The notes: generated from the sequence alone by a model not told the origin. 64,000 nucleotides of DNA from Rutpela maculata (GCA_936432065.2 OW386288.2:13318706-13382705); one strand, 5' to 3'. Shown: positions 1 to 11,920, counted from the first letter of the stretch. Program-made: numbers and translations.

Positions 1-3000
1 CTGCAACCCTTCCAAGTTCCCTGAAAGCTTTATCGCTTATATGCAGCTTCAACCGCAAAATCGTTTGCCATGCCCATGGTATAATACCAGGTTCTTGGTC
101 GGCAGCATGTACAACCAAAATTGCAACGTCACAATGCATCTCATGTGGAAGGGAATCCCAATTAAGCCTTGACAGGATCATCCTGGCTAATTTGCTATTG
201 TTTGTCGTTATTGAATTTTTTAATAATAACCTGAAATTAAACATTTTTATTATACTATGAGATGAAAAAAGAAACAAGCTAACTTCTGACAATTATTCAT
301 GTCATAGTTAAAATTCTTTTAAACTACCAAAGCAAAAGAAAAAGGAAAAATGCCGAATCTTTACAATCAGATAATCCCATTAAAAAAATATTGCACATAT
401 CAACTATTGTTATTGTAAGTTTGGTAAATATATTTGCTTATTCGTTTGAAATTATAAAAACTGAGATGTAATACCTTGTAATCACTTCCAAGTCACCGTC
501 AGTAATTTTCCAAATCGACAACGGCAGTTCTTCATACAGATATAAAACCAAAGAGCCTATTTTGTCGATATTTTCTTTGACCTCCTTCAAAATATTGGAC
601 AGCAAATGTGGATGCTTTGAAGTTAAATGTGTAAGGAGAATCCTGGCAGACTTTGAACAACTCTCCTTTGTACTTTCAGTTATAAACCCAACCTTTGCAG
701 AGGTAAAAAAAAAAATCAGATAAATAAACAAATGCGACAAATATTCAGTGTACCTACATACCTTTAATAAATCTATAGTAGCAGCATAAATGAAGTCGAT
801 ATCCTCATCTTCCCTAGCTAACGCCATGTTGGCAAACGTATTCAATAAATAATACACCTCAGCATCTTCCAGAACTCCTAGTTTTTCCTCAAACTGTAAC
901 CTTAATTCCCTGTCCCACAATTTCTTGCTGTGATCCTCGGCATCTAAAGGATCTAGAATGTGTTTAGCATGGTTGTCAGAGTTATGCAGGAAGTAGAAAA
1001 CCTTCCATAAGGTTTTCAGCGTGACCATGTTATAGGGCACAACAGCGAGAAACTGCCAGGCGCCTAGCTTTTGCGAAGAATATAAGTAGTAGATTGCCCG
1101 CAAGAAGAATGCATCGTATTCTACTTGGAGACGCTCCAACATGGCTTTATCTTCCATATTTTGAACCTTTTAGAAAATAAAAGATTGATTAAGAGGACTC
1201 AAAAGCATAGAAAAATAAGACTAGATGGGTAGAAAAATAATAACACCACACTTTTTATTAGCATACCATTTACTTGTTGACCATCGGGTGCTATTATCTA
1301 TCATTAGTAACATTAAACAAGCTAAAAACATACTCTTCGCCAATTTACTGAGCCTTTTATTTAATTGTTACGCATTCTATAGGATACTCTTCACAGTTTT
1401 CTTGTAAATAATGTTAGTTTTTGGACATCCTAAATTTTGTGATACCAACTTTGTTGTGAAAAAAAAATATATGAAAAAAAATTGAAAAAGAAAACATCCA
1501 ACCTGTCTGCGATTTGAACACAAAACTTTAGTCACTGTACCAACACACATTACTACGAAAATTAAATGTCTGTAATATATAGATATATAGATAACATTTC
1601 GCAAGATTTCTATTTAAGTACAAGCGACAAAAATTAAGAAAATAATTTTTTTTAAATTAAATGATTAATAACTTTCTTATTTACTGATTGATTTTCTTCA
1701 AATATGGTTCTTCCTCTAGCTAACACTAACTTACTTTCCAAATTTCAATACAATCAGACTTTTCTTTCTTAAGTTATCTTGCTTACAAGAAACGTGACGA
1801 ACGGACAGACGGACATTATGAAATTTATTCAGAATTCGTTCACCAACACAATGATATGAAAATTTGTTCTCTATGAGCGATATTTCTGGTTCTAGAAATG
1901 TGCCGATCAAATGCAATATACTCTTCGTTCTTGCCAACCAATGCCAAAAATAAATGTATATGTATTCTTTACACCAAAATGATCGTAACAATACCACATT
2001 CTATAACAGTTGTCTTACTGCTCGTGCTCACTTACCTTGAGAAACTGTTCCCACTGATCCGTGGCATATTGAGCCACATGACGTATGAAACGACTCAGTC
2101 TTTTAGAAAACTGGTTGTATCTTGGCTGATTGTAGGTTTGCATACCCTTGTATAATATCCTCAACAACACTGTGGAAAACGCCAAAAATCTCAGAATGTG
2201 GTGTTCTGTTAAAACGGAATCATCGTAAACATCCTAAATAAAACAGAATTGAATTGAATTTTATTTTGTACTAGCGGCAAATACAGTTATATAGTGCATC
2301 TCAGGTTCCTACAATGATTATTAGCTAAATCAATGTGAGACATTATAGATACAAAAGTAGGAAAGTATTTTAAAAAACCGCTGCCTAAGAAATCACTACT
2401 TCCACATCCAGATTTCCTATCCAAGTCTCTTACAACGAAAAAAATTTAATACTGTATTTGCACTCCACTATGTGGAAATTATAGTTCGTAGAATTTTAAT
2501 AATACATTATTTGAACTAGTCGGGTAGATAAAACCCATAAAATGATATGCCACAGCGGTAGTGATTGCTTGTGTGTTAGTGCGGGTGACTGGTGCCAAAA
2601 ATTTTTGAGGCATTGGCTTTTCGTACATACACTAAATCCCAATTTTATGCTTGCTTTACTTTCGATCTGTGGGATAAATAGGAATAAACGGAATAAGATC
2701 AAAGCAGAGATCCATTTGAAAGTTTCCGGAATGAAATTGTGATAAAAATGAAAGTTTTCAATAAAATATTGGAATACTGGAAAGTTTCCAAAATTCCGGG
2801 AAAGTTTCCTTTGGGAAATTTCGAAGTATTCAAATATTTTACTGAAAACTTTCATTTTTATCAAAATTTCGTTCTGAAATCTTTCATATGGAAAATTTCC
2901 TTTACCCATCTGTGATTTTTTATCAAAACTTCGTTCTGGAAACTCCCGAAAATTTCCTGGAAACGTTTATTGACAAGTTTCCTTTACCCATCTCTGGATC

Positions 3001-4226
3001 AAAATATAATCTAATTTCAAATCTCGTTATAATATGTAGGTGACCTTTGAAGTCAATATCATAAACCGTTCCCAAGTAATTGTGAGCACAAAAAGAATTA
3101 CAGACAGACAGAGCATTTCTTGCTCAAACTTAAAATCTCAAAGTTTCATGACATTCTAAGTGTATTTGAACAAAAAAAATCATTTTTTTTACTGTTACTA
3201 CAGTATCGGAAGATTTTGGATTTGGGTGGCAGCATAGTTTCAACGGCTTGACAGACCGCCTACAATAAAGGCGTGTACCAGTGCTCTAGTAGAGGGAGCA
3301 AATAATGACGCGCTATCAAGAAAACACGTACATCATTGCTATTAAAAATTTCAGTACCATTTATTCAAAGGAAGGATGTAGTTGGCTCTGTTCAGTATAG
3401 GTAATATTATTACGTGCTTTAATAACTGAAATTATTTAACAGGGCTCGATCCCAGTGATATATTGATATATATCACGATATATATCATGATATTTATAGT
3501 GAAATAAATATCACTTTTTTGATATATATCAAATTTCTGCAAAAACGCTTAAAATTGTGAGAATATGACAGCACTGCTTTGATTATGTCAACTACTGCTG
3601 CTGCTATTAGCAAAGAAGGAACTTCCCGCCTGCAAACCAATACCTAACCTACATTTTATATGCTGGCATAAAGTGTCTGTTCTACAATAAGCTGAGAAGT
3701 GCCTGTTTTAATCGTTTAAATATAGACAATATATTAACTATTAAGCAACATGCCGAGAGACCAACATCCTGTGTGGAATAATTTTTCTTGCAAAATTAAG
3801 ACTAAAAATTGTAGAAAATGTCAATTTTGAACAAGTTCTTGTTATCGAAATAACCTGAAATTTTACTTATAAGTACATGTAGTTTAAAAGAGACAATGGT
3901 ATATTATATTATCATTGAACATTGCTGGTCTGATGACTAAATAGTACAAAAATAAAATTATATAAAATAAATTTAAAAAAGCTTTTATTTCAAAAATGTA
4001 CTAAAAAGTAAAAAAAAAGATTTTTCAAAATCATACATCTGGAAAATAAAGCATTGCTGGCGGTCATATAACACTATTGCATAGTTACTTTGCTCAATTG
4101 ACCGCACGCAAAGATTTTATTTTCTGGATGTATGAATATAAATTACTATTTGGTACATTTAAATAAAAGTATTTTTAAAAATATTTTATTTAAATATCCG
4201 ATATATATCAATTATTGATATATATT

Positions 4227-4300
<74 letters not shown>

Positions 4301-7300
4301 ATATTTATAATAAATATCACGATATTTTCGAACCCTGTTATTTAACCCATTTTACTTTCAAAACAAGTCAAATAATTCTTTACATTTCCCACAGTAGCTG
4401 CCCACACACATGTGGTGGGGAAAGCAGGTGGCACGATTAGGATGTGTTACACGATAAAAAAGAATAGCCTAGTTGCTTCGCTCTCGCTTGCTCTCATTGC
4501 CGACCCAAATGAAACATTTGCTGACACTGTATACTTCCACTATGTGGATGTGGAATTAAAATTTAGTAATATGATCTAAAGACAGTATATTTTTATTTTA
4601 TTATTCATTATTAAATAGATATAACAAAAATAAAGATTTAATTCCCATTATCCACAGTAATTTAACGTGAAATAATAAATAGACAGAACTCTTTAAAATA
4701 ATCTAAGTATAGTGCACTTAGGTATGAATCATAATTAAGATAACATAAAGCACAAAGCCAAATAATGAGGTGATTTGTTATGATTACAATTTTATCAGAA
4801 CCACAGAGTAAAGGACATCAACTATGCTGCATTCTTCACTTATTTTGCCTTATCAATACTTGAGGAAAAGATAACTGAAAATGCCATCAACATAAGTAGC
4901 TACAGTTGTTATGAATAAATAGCTATAAGTTGAAAAGATAGTGATATTTACTTTTGGAAACAAAGCACAGAATAAATATTCGTATATTATATGACATTTT
5001 CTCATTGAGAAATAAAGTAGTTTTGCATCATAAATATTTTCAACCATATAAATACTCATATTAATAAATGAATAGATTTTTGGGTTTCCTTAAATATTCC
5101 GCCCATTTCAAAAAGTTTCGTTTTTTGTCTTCTCCATTATAAAACAAACCTCTCCATAAACATGAGTTGGACGTGAGTACGACTTGTAGGCTTTGAGGGC
5201 CCGCCTTCAGCAATGGCTTGAGATTTGTCTATGCGTCCGGTAAGGATGTTTTTCTGGGCTTATTACGTAAAGTATAGTTCATTCCATTTTTAGTGTTCAC
5301 AAAAATAATAACGCAGGAGAAAGAGCAATAAAAACTGCGAAGCATGTACCTTTCTACTAACATAACAATATCACAAGAGGTAGAAATCTTAAATAAAAGA
5401 GGAGTGTTTCCATTTATTCTCTCATTTTAAGTAATACATTATATTCATTATTTAATATGGTGTAGAAAAATAAAGTATGCTAGCGCTCTTCCTATATATT
5501 ATCTCGGTCGGCAGTATTTTAAAAATGAAATGAACGATACTATAATATGTGTACACCCAAAAATTTCAACTCACCTGAAAGTTTCTCCTGTGTATTAACA
5601 GCAGATCTCGAAACAAATTGTCTAACGGCAACTGGTTGAGAAGAGCCACCAAATCGTTTTCTCTCAAAGAAGTGCCGGAAGACTCTTCATCCTCTTCCCC
5701 ATCGGAGTCTACCATGACCCACAGTGCTTCCCTGGCTGTGTCTTTGTTCTGCGCTATATCTTCCAAAAACTTTTCCCTCTCCTTGACTGGAGTCAATATT
5801 GTGGCCAGGATTGCAAGAATATGGTTTACTTGGAAATTTGCAAAGGGTGACGTTTTCAGATTAATATCTAAAGGCATCTGAACAAAACAGGAAGCCCAAG
5901 ATCCGACTCCAGCTGGACATCTGCAATAATAACAATAAGTAACCTAAGAGATCATTTGACAGAACCGGACAAGTCCGAAATGCACAGCAGACTGTTTAAA
6001 TGCGTGATATAAAGTAAAAGCCCTAAAACAGATCCTCATGGAACGCCCACTAATAATGATATTTTCAATATTTACAACAGTTGAAAAGATAATTTCAGTC
6101 TGAAATGAATAAACACAAGATTTTGAGTAACCTTTAGTAAACTTACCGTAAAATGTGATTCAAAATAAATAAATGATCCTGAAAATTCGCTAGCCGTAAA
6201 AGGACAGCTATTAGTTGAGTCAACCATTTCCTAGTCTCTTTCATGAACTGCGCTTCTCTTATCAGTTTTCTTTGAAAGGCAAATAATATGGATATGCACA
6301 GTCTAATTTCACTCAAATACGGTTTTATATGCATTGGTTCACTTTGTAAGACTAAGGCGACGGGGGCATCTTTATTCAGTTGGGTTACGCTAATACAGTT
6401 GTTAATCACAGTTTGAAGGAAGAGCTCGATCTAAAAGAAAAAACACATAAGATATATCCCAACTAGCAAATTTGTTTTGTAATTTCAATGTTTTACCATT
6501 ATTTTGTTTCACCGTTATTTTATTAGTATTTCTAAAATGTTAAGAGGAGACAACACCAATCACAAAGTTTAATTGGTAAAGCCAAAGCTGAAGTGGGGCG
6601 GAGGGTAGGCAGTGTGGCTATTAATGGGCATCTGCACGTGACGTCACAGCTAACCTCAAAAATATGTGTTTCTTAAGGTTTAAGAGTATTACGCAGCTAT
6701 TATTAAAATTTCTGCCTGGTTCCCGTATTTTCAACTAAAATCTAGTTCAGTGTAATGTTTATGAAGTTCTAAATACTTTGTCCTAATAAAATAGGACCCT
6801 TTTTGTAGATTGGAGATCTAACCTGTAATTAGCAGACTATTTTTATTAATCAACATTATTGTTGTGAAGTTCGGTCTATAAATTTAGCACAACCCCCGTA
6901 CTATCATATTTGCATTTTGTATACATAAGCATCCCCATATGTGACCGTCTGTCCCTGTGACTCTAGCCTCTTAAATCAATAGAAATAGAATAGGTCAGTA
7001 AGAAATATATTGTAACACTCTACACACGCTTTTACCCTGTTATAAGTGGCAAATTTAACTGTATATAGCCAAAAGTTGTAATGTGTTGTTGTTAGTTGTA
7101 TAGTGTACTAGTTAGTGAATAAAGTACTGTGAAACGGAAATATCTCCTAGGTGTCTTAATTGTTCTCAAATTATTTACGTGAATTTTTAAATATTTGCTT
7201 GGAGCCAATAGGGCTCCAAGCTAAAAATGCGTATACAAACATTAAAAATGAGAATAAACATGAAAAACTTAAAATTTAAGGTTATGTTGGTTACACGATG

Positions 7301-9780
7301 CAGATGCTCTATAGACCATTTTAGGTCACGTGGTTTTGACAAGTCGGCTATTTTGCTTGAGGGACAACCAAACGCAGTTTGCGTGGTTTTATATACTTTT
7401 TTTCTAGTTTTTCTAAGAAACTGTGTGTGTTTTTGTAATAATGTCATGTAGTGAATATTATTCAACTTCATGGGTGATGTAAAATGAGATGAGAAAATCA
7501 AAATAATCGACAATATTGACCCATACACCCTTGGGGTGGAGACTGGGAACCTTTCTGCAGAATTGTCTATTTTAACTTGTGTATCCGTAATTGATATGGT
7601 AAATTACTTAGTGCAAGAAAGATAAACTCAAATGTATTCATTGTTATGGGCAAGGCAAGTTTACATTTAAATAACTGCTAAGTGCTAGATTTCAGTGATA
7701 AACATGTTATATTATGCGCATGTAGTATTCAATAGACTCTGCCAGAAAGTGATTTCTTTACCTTTCCCCTAAGCTTTTTTTTACATTCAAAATAAACCTT
7801 ATCTCACAATCGCACCTTATCGCAAAAAGGATGGCATTTTATTTTTATTTCACGTTTAAAACTGAGATTACTTCTTTGTTTACAATTGAATAAAAAGTTT
7901 GGTTGTCCCTCAGGCAATATAGCCAACTTATCGTGACGTCATCCTAAAATGGTCTATTGTAGTGCTGTAGGTGGCACCATCTATTAAAAAGCACTGTTCT
8001 AAAATCCTTGACTGGGAAAAAGCAGTTTTTAGCCAAACGGCTGGCGTTATTAAATTGAAAAAAAGATATTCTTGTAAGTAAATGAATGCTACACTTCTAT
8101 TGAAGAAAGTTTTTAGCTAAAATTTGTTTATTATGAAGATCTTTCTTCACACTGGCTCATTGCCGCCTGCTCCCCTCTGATTTGATCGCCTTGCTCCCTC
8201 TTAAAATCAAAAACATTTCTTGCAACTTTTAGAAAACAGTTTTATAGTGCCAGTACCGAAAACGCGAAAATGTTTATATAATTTTTTTGTAGTGGTTCCA
8301 ATATTAACAGATACTAAAGTATTTTACAAGATCGTGCTAATTTTACATTTATAGCTGTTGTAAAAATGTTTTAAAAGTGTTTGTGAGAGTAATGTTTTAT
8401 AAAATTTTTGTCAAATATTTCTGCAGCTTTTATAAAATATCAAATTGCTAGTTGAGATAGGTACGGGCTTTGCCTTTTTTACTTGATAAACTGATTAAAA
8501 TTAAGTGGTTGATATTTAACTTTTTACCTGAAGTTTCAGTTCCCCTGCAGAATACGAATAGAGAATGTGGTTTTCGTAGGTCAGCTTTTGTACATTTCCC
8601 AATATCCTAACTATACTCTGAAAAACAGATCTATGAAATATACTCTTGTTGTAATTGTGTGACGCCGTCACTATAGTTCCATCTTGACACTCTCCTCGGC
8701 CAGCTATTGTAGCTGTTACGATACTCCATAGCTCATTTTGCAGAACCTTGTATTCCTTTCGAATCTGTTCTAGTTCTAATGTATTTCCGGTAATTTTTTC
8801 ACACACCCTTAAGTAGTTCAACAGTAACTCGTAAAGAGCATGTTGCTTGATAGCCAAACCTTTCAAAACATGTAGATTTAAATGTAATAATAATAAAGAC
8901 TTGGGTAATTTTTTTGTCTAAATCATATTTATAAATTAAAAAATGTAAAATACACATCTACCTTTTAATTCAGCTTCTACATATTGTATATTAAACGCCT
9001 CTAACATTTCTAGTTCATCATTATGATATAAAGCACTCAGCTGAGATTCAGTGTATGATTTTATTGATGTTAGAACTGGATCATTTTCTTTATTTTCAGT
9101 TACGGGTAACTTGAATTCAGTTTTGTTTATGTCTTCAATTTTCATCGTATTTACTATTTCTTTATTAATATTTAATAGTTTTGTGTAGTCGCTGCTTATT
9201 TTATCGGGTGAATCTTCTTTAACTGCTGAAATTAATCAGTGAAGAACAAAACTGTAATGTTTAATATAAAATATATAAAACGTAACATATATTACCTGAT
9301 GCACTTTGGTCTTCTATTAAGGTATCAATATTCAATTCAATATTGCTTTGCTTATCATTTACAATGTTTATATCTTCAGATGTACTTTCCGTGCTCCCTG
9401 CTTCTTCAGCTTTAATAGATACTATATTAGACATTTACTACTACCTACTTAAAGCATAAAACAATTAATACATTACCTGGTTTACTTCTTTCTTCCACTA
9501 TGGCATCAATGTTTAATTCTGGGTTGCTTTGATCATCTCTTACGATTTCTTCGGGTATACTTTCATTGGTTGTTATTTCTTTATTTTTAACTGATGAGTC
9601 GTCTGGTTCATGATTTTTTTCTTTGTTAGGAAGGTCTTGAGATGCTTCACCCTCTATTTGATCAATTTTCAACTTAATTCTATCTTTCTTTTTCTGTTAT
9701 AAAAATTATTAGATGTTTGATTAATTGATAATATAACATGTTTATACCTTATTGTGTGATTTTTCCTTAACAGCTTCCAT
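1..9780 (-). CDS. EPG5: EPG5 autophagy tethering factor, N-terminal part (11 exons, runs off left edge)
   Basis: Exons (minus): 9780-9748, 9693-9477, 9409-9296, 9225-8962, 8859-8528, 6430-6147, 5920-5575, 2233-2036, 1166-762, 692-475, 194-1. Every junction is GT-AG and the phases match, giving 868 residues of a protein usually about 2500 aa long. The start ATG at 9780 gives MEAVKEKSHNK. The first ~175 residues are acidic, low complexity and probably disordered. Conserved helical sequence begins near residue 178 (SYTESQLSALYHNDELE) and includes CPAGVGSWASCF and YNQPRYNQFSKRLSRFIRH, which I recognise as EPG5-like. EPG5 is known as a large helical Rab7 effector that tethers autophagosomes to late endosomes/lysosomes. 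Introns hold many transposons. No stop or frameshift is visible. The family call is from memory of conserved segments; a missed microexon is possible. Confidence 0.82.
1167..2035. other. EPG5 intron, mostly unique AT-rich DNA
   Basis: An 869-bp intron between the 66-codon and 135-codon exons of EPG5. The only recognisable item is about 1800-1930, which shares a block (gtgccgatcaaatgcaata) with 33.2 and 53.6 kb. Nothing else is seen. Confidence 0.6.
2376..2575 (+). repeat. Interspersed repeat Y, uninterrupted copy
   Basis: This stretch matches, in reverse orientation, the sequence on both sides of the hAT-like insert at 30446-30971 (shared blocks include atcactacttccacatccag and cataaaatgatatgccac). 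Here the two blocks are continuous, so it serves as the empty site for that insertion. The family is unknown and I see no coding sequence. It lies in an EPG5 intron. Confidence 0.6.
2705..2996. mobile_element. hAT-type MITE with 8-bp target duplication
   Basis: Ends are CAGAGATCCATTTGAAAGTT and, on the other strand, CAGAGATGGGTAAAGGAAAC. The element is flanked by GATCAAAG (2697-2704) and GATCAAAA (2997-3004), a 7/8-bp target-site duplication. CAGAGATGGG termini with 8-bp duplications are typical of the hAT superfamily. The interior is imperfectly palindromic (gaaagttttc arms) and has no coding capacity. A second terminus-like block near 2909 suggests a composite. Confidence 0.7.
3440..4337. 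mobile_element. Non-autonomous hAT element inserted in MITE copy A
   Basis: It starts CAGGGCTCGATCCC and ends in the complement of CAGGGTTCGAAAATATCG. It is flanked on both sides by a perfect 8-bp duplication, TTATTTAA (3432-3439 and 4338-4345), which is diagnostic of hAT insertion. The interior is rich in gatatatatc palindromes and a long AT tract. No coding sequence is seen. The related copy at 17.5 kb is uninterrupted at the same place (ttaaataatttcag). Confidence 0.8.
4229..4299. repeat. (AT)n microsatellite inside the hAT element
   Basis: About 70 bp of uninterrupted AT dinucleotides within the element at 3440-4337, extending its gatatatatc-type subterminal palindromes. It is likely length-polymorphic. 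Confidence 0.95.
4530..5574. other. Rest of EPG5 intron, nothing recognised
   Basis: AT-rich intronic sequence between MITE copy A and the EPG5 exon at 5575-5920. Short open frames exist but have no recognisable similarity or splice context. I see no repeat ends. Confidence 0.5.
6860..7169. mobile_element. Possible solo LTR inside X copy 1
   Basis: A ~310-bp block absent from X copies 2 and 3 at the equivalent position (empty site caacaat.ttgaaaaattatt). It begins TGTTGTGAAGTTCGG, contains an AATAAA-like signal near its 3' end and ends TTGTTCTCAA. A possible 5-bp duplication ATTAT flanks it (6855-6859 and 7170-7174). The end is not a clean CA, so the LTR identity is tentative; a MITE is the alternative. 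Confidence 0.42.
7312..7956 (+). mobile_element. Element Z, copy 1, nested in X
   Basis: Terminal inverted repeats of about 60 bp begin TAGACCATTTTAGG and continue to GAGGGACAACCAAAC at both ends. X copy 3 lacks this block (gccctagtgtagtgctg), giving an empty site. The interior is a decayed version of the coding segment seen in copy 2 (SEYYST, DNIDPYTLG), here broken by stops and frameshifts. It was probably carried along when X+Z amplified. Confidence 0.65.
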
Positions 9781-10256
9781 TATTTGTCTATTTGGATATC
9801 TTTATTTACAAAAATGATTTATTTTCGATGCATAAACAAAGACGAAATAATCATAAATATGAAATATGCATTGGTACCTGTCATATTTCGGACTTTCGCG
9901 ATTTTCACGAATGAAACGCAATTAATAAAATTAAGGTAGTAATTACCATTTATTTTAATCCAACGGCATTTAGAAAGAAATTAAAATTCACTATAAAATT
10001 TCCGTTCCCTTTAGCAAAATATTTTGACAGTAAAGTTGTCATTTCTTTGTAAGTAAATGATTGAAATTAACTATGGAGCATTAGAACTACCACTGATGAC
10101 AGCTAAAGATATTTAAATATAAAATGTAGACAGATATCTTGTAATATAAATATTATAAAATTTCATATGAATGTCTCTAGTGTTAGTAAACAACGGAGTA
10201 TATAATTCACGGTAAAGGAAAATAATTACTTTTAACAGTTGCCATGTGATAATTAA
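9781..10256. promoter_or_regulatory. 5' flank of EPG5
   Basis: AT-rich sequence immediately upstream of the EPG5 start codon (minus strand). No clear TATA or Inr element can be assigned by eye. The transcription start is expected within the first few hundred bases. Confidence 0.3.
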
Positions 10257-10260
10257 CTGA

Positions 10261-10323
10261 TTCAATCTGTCAATTGACGTATTGAATCTGTCAATCGTCA
10301 GCTTAAATTTGTCAATTGATACA
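10261..10323. repeat. 21-bp tandem repeat, three units
   Basis: Three consecutive 21-bp units: ttcaatctgtcaattgacgt(a), ttgaatctgtcaatcgtcag(c), ttaaatttgtcaattgatac(a). They lie in intergenic DNA and have no coding role. Confidence 0.85.
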
Positions 10324-10339
10324 TTAAACTGGAGATTTG

Positions 10340-10650
10340 TTCGGCAAGAGTTAAATAGTTCCCACTTTATTCTTCTGTGTGAATTTGGCACGGTAATAGT
10401 AGTTCGCACCGAATTCTACTTCCTCCTATTTCCCTGACACTTTGGGATGGTTAGTTTGTTCTCACTTGATTCTTCTTCTATCAGGATTTGACACTGTTGG
10501 CGCAAAATTCTACTTCTTCTTGTTTCTCCAACACGTTCTAATGGTTAGTAGTGCCCACTAGATTCTTCTCCTTCTTCTATCAGAATTTGGCACGGTTGTA
10601 GTAGTTCGCACTAAATTCTACCGCTTCTTATTGCACTAATACTTTTAGAA
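10340..10650. repeat. ~100-bp degenerate minisatellite, about 2.5-3 units
   Basis: Units start near 10381, 10485 and 10584. Each runs from a gaatttggcacggt-like block through attctacttcttc to gattcttcttctatcag. A partial unit precedes at 10343. It is intergenic between EPG5 and ATOX1. Confidence 0.75.
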
Positions 10651-11032
10651 GAAGATGAACAGTTTTTTCCTACAAATTGCTGTTTGGAATTGCTAGAGTG
10701 GTTCCCAGTTCCCACGGTGCCCAGTTCCCACATAATTCTACTTCTTGAAATGACAAATGACAGATAGTATTTTTTAATCTAGAATTTAAATGTCGCGGTC
10801 ATGTCTAGAGGTGTAAAAATTTATTTTTTGGTGTATAAAAACTCGTATAATATTTATTTTAATTCAAGACAATTCAAACAACTTTATAATGGTGATATTA
10901 AAACATTTCATACCAAGCATAAAATACGTATAATACAGAGTATAGTATTATACAGTTTTATTTTACATCTTCCGCATCTACTGGCAATGAAATTATTATT
11001 ATTTACCATGCACGGTCCATACACGCCCTGAT

Positions 11033-11913
11033 CACAGAAGAAGGAACTACCAGAAGCGGCACTCTCAGCACCGCCTTTGATGTTTTTTTGTGACCTTCGC
11101 CATTTTGTTGTTAGTAATTTTGGCGGGAAATTTAAACAGCATGTTTATAAACAAACTTTACACAAGCTGAATACAATCACCTTATTCGAAGAATTCTACT
11201 TATAATGGACATTAAAGCTATTAAAGTAAACTGGATAAATTTGTCTCTACGAACAATTGTATTCTTAATATAAATAAAGTCACAAAATGTATTAAAATCA
11301 ATACAATATCTCGAGAAAATCTGTAATTTCTTACTGGGAGGTTGTTCCGAGGAAATATTAATTTTTTTTCTGTTTAAACTACCAAATTGAGGAAAAATAG
11401 TAGGTAAGTGCTATTGGTAACAATCTATTCTGATACATATTTGTCGTGCGCACAACTTAAAATTGTTATAAAGTTCGGTTGAACTTTTACTTGCTAAATC
11501 CCCACGATCGCATGCTTCCAACCACAATACGGACCTTAAAAGAAGAAAGGTTCACAACTACTTGGAAATATCTTATAATTTACATCAATAATAAAATACC
11601 TTTGGGAATCCTTAGGAAACCCAAATAAACTAATGTCTTTTCCTGTCGTACTACTTGTACATTCCTTAACAGCGCAAACGGTTCCACCTCGTTTACTCAT
11701 ATCGCTAATAAAAATTACTATTAACACAGCACAATAATACTAAAACCTTTTAAGAATTTATTTCGGTATTATGTCACAGACTGTCATTTACCGCACTTTA
11801 TTGTTTTAACCTAAAACAATAAATGAACTGACGGATGTACTAACAACAAAATGGCGGCAATGGAATTTTGGCGGGTAGCTCAAGTGTCGTTTCTGGTAGT
11901 TCTCTTTTCTGTG
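11033..11913 (-). mobile_element. P-element-like, internally deleted transposon with THAP exon
   Basis: Flanked by CCCTGAT at 11026-11032 and 11914-11920; if a leading G is counted with a one-base offset it becomes 8 bp. The ends are inverted: (C)ACAGAAGAAGGAACTACCAG on the left and ACAGAAAAGAGAACTACCAG from the right, with homology extending about 90 bp inward (the block cgccattttgttgttagta occurs in both arms). Between them, on the minus strand, is a THAP-type first exon. P superfamily transposases start with a THAP finger and make 8-bp duplications, so a P-like origin fits. Only 881 bp remain, so it cannot be autonomous. Confidence 0.65.
11600..11700 (-). pseudogene. THAP zinc-finger first exon, orphan
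   Basis: The ATG at 11700 gives MSKRGGTVCAVKECTSS followed by FGFPKDSQR, then a donor (AAAG|GTATTT) at 11600/11599. C-x4-C followed by the F.FPKD block is the N-terminal half of a THAP (C2CH) DNA-binding domain, as in P transposases and host THAP proteins. The second half (Cys-x2-His and AVPTIF motif) is not found between here and 11033. It is therefore a remnant inside the 881-bp element. Confidence 0.6.
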
Positions 11914-11920
11914 CCCTGAT

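Larger units (their letters stand above)
3201..4529. mobile_element. Tc1/mariner-like MITE, copy A, split by a hAT insertion
   Basis: Flanking TA dinucleotides lie at 3199-3200 and 4530-4531. The ends are inverted repeats (CAGTATCGGAAGATTTTGGA against CAGTGTCAGCAAATGTTTCA, both continuing into TTTGGGT.GGCA). Without the internal insertion it is about 420 bp. Close relatives are at 17538-17925 (opposite orientation) and 13071-13241. There is no transposase, so it is non-autonomous. It lies in an EPG5 intron. Confidence 0.72.
6544..8200 (+). mobile_element. TTAA-flanked repeat family X, copy 1
   Basis: Bounded by TTAA at 6540-6543 and 8201-8204. The ends are imperfect inverted repeats (GAGGAGACAACACCAATCAC against GAGGGAGCAAGGCGATCAAA). 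Copies 2 (24004-26107, reversed) and 3 (37247-38760) share the ends and most of the interior, including the phrase gctgaagtggggcgaagggt. TTAA targets recall piggyBac, but the ends do not start CCY, so the superfamily is open. Copy 1 carries two nested insertions, a probable solo LTR and element Z. It lies in an EPG5 intron. Confidence 0.7.

Noticed and set aside
2496..2909. 137-codon minus-strand frame
   Set aside because: Runs across repeat Y and a hAT-type MITE with palindromic composition; no protein similarity.
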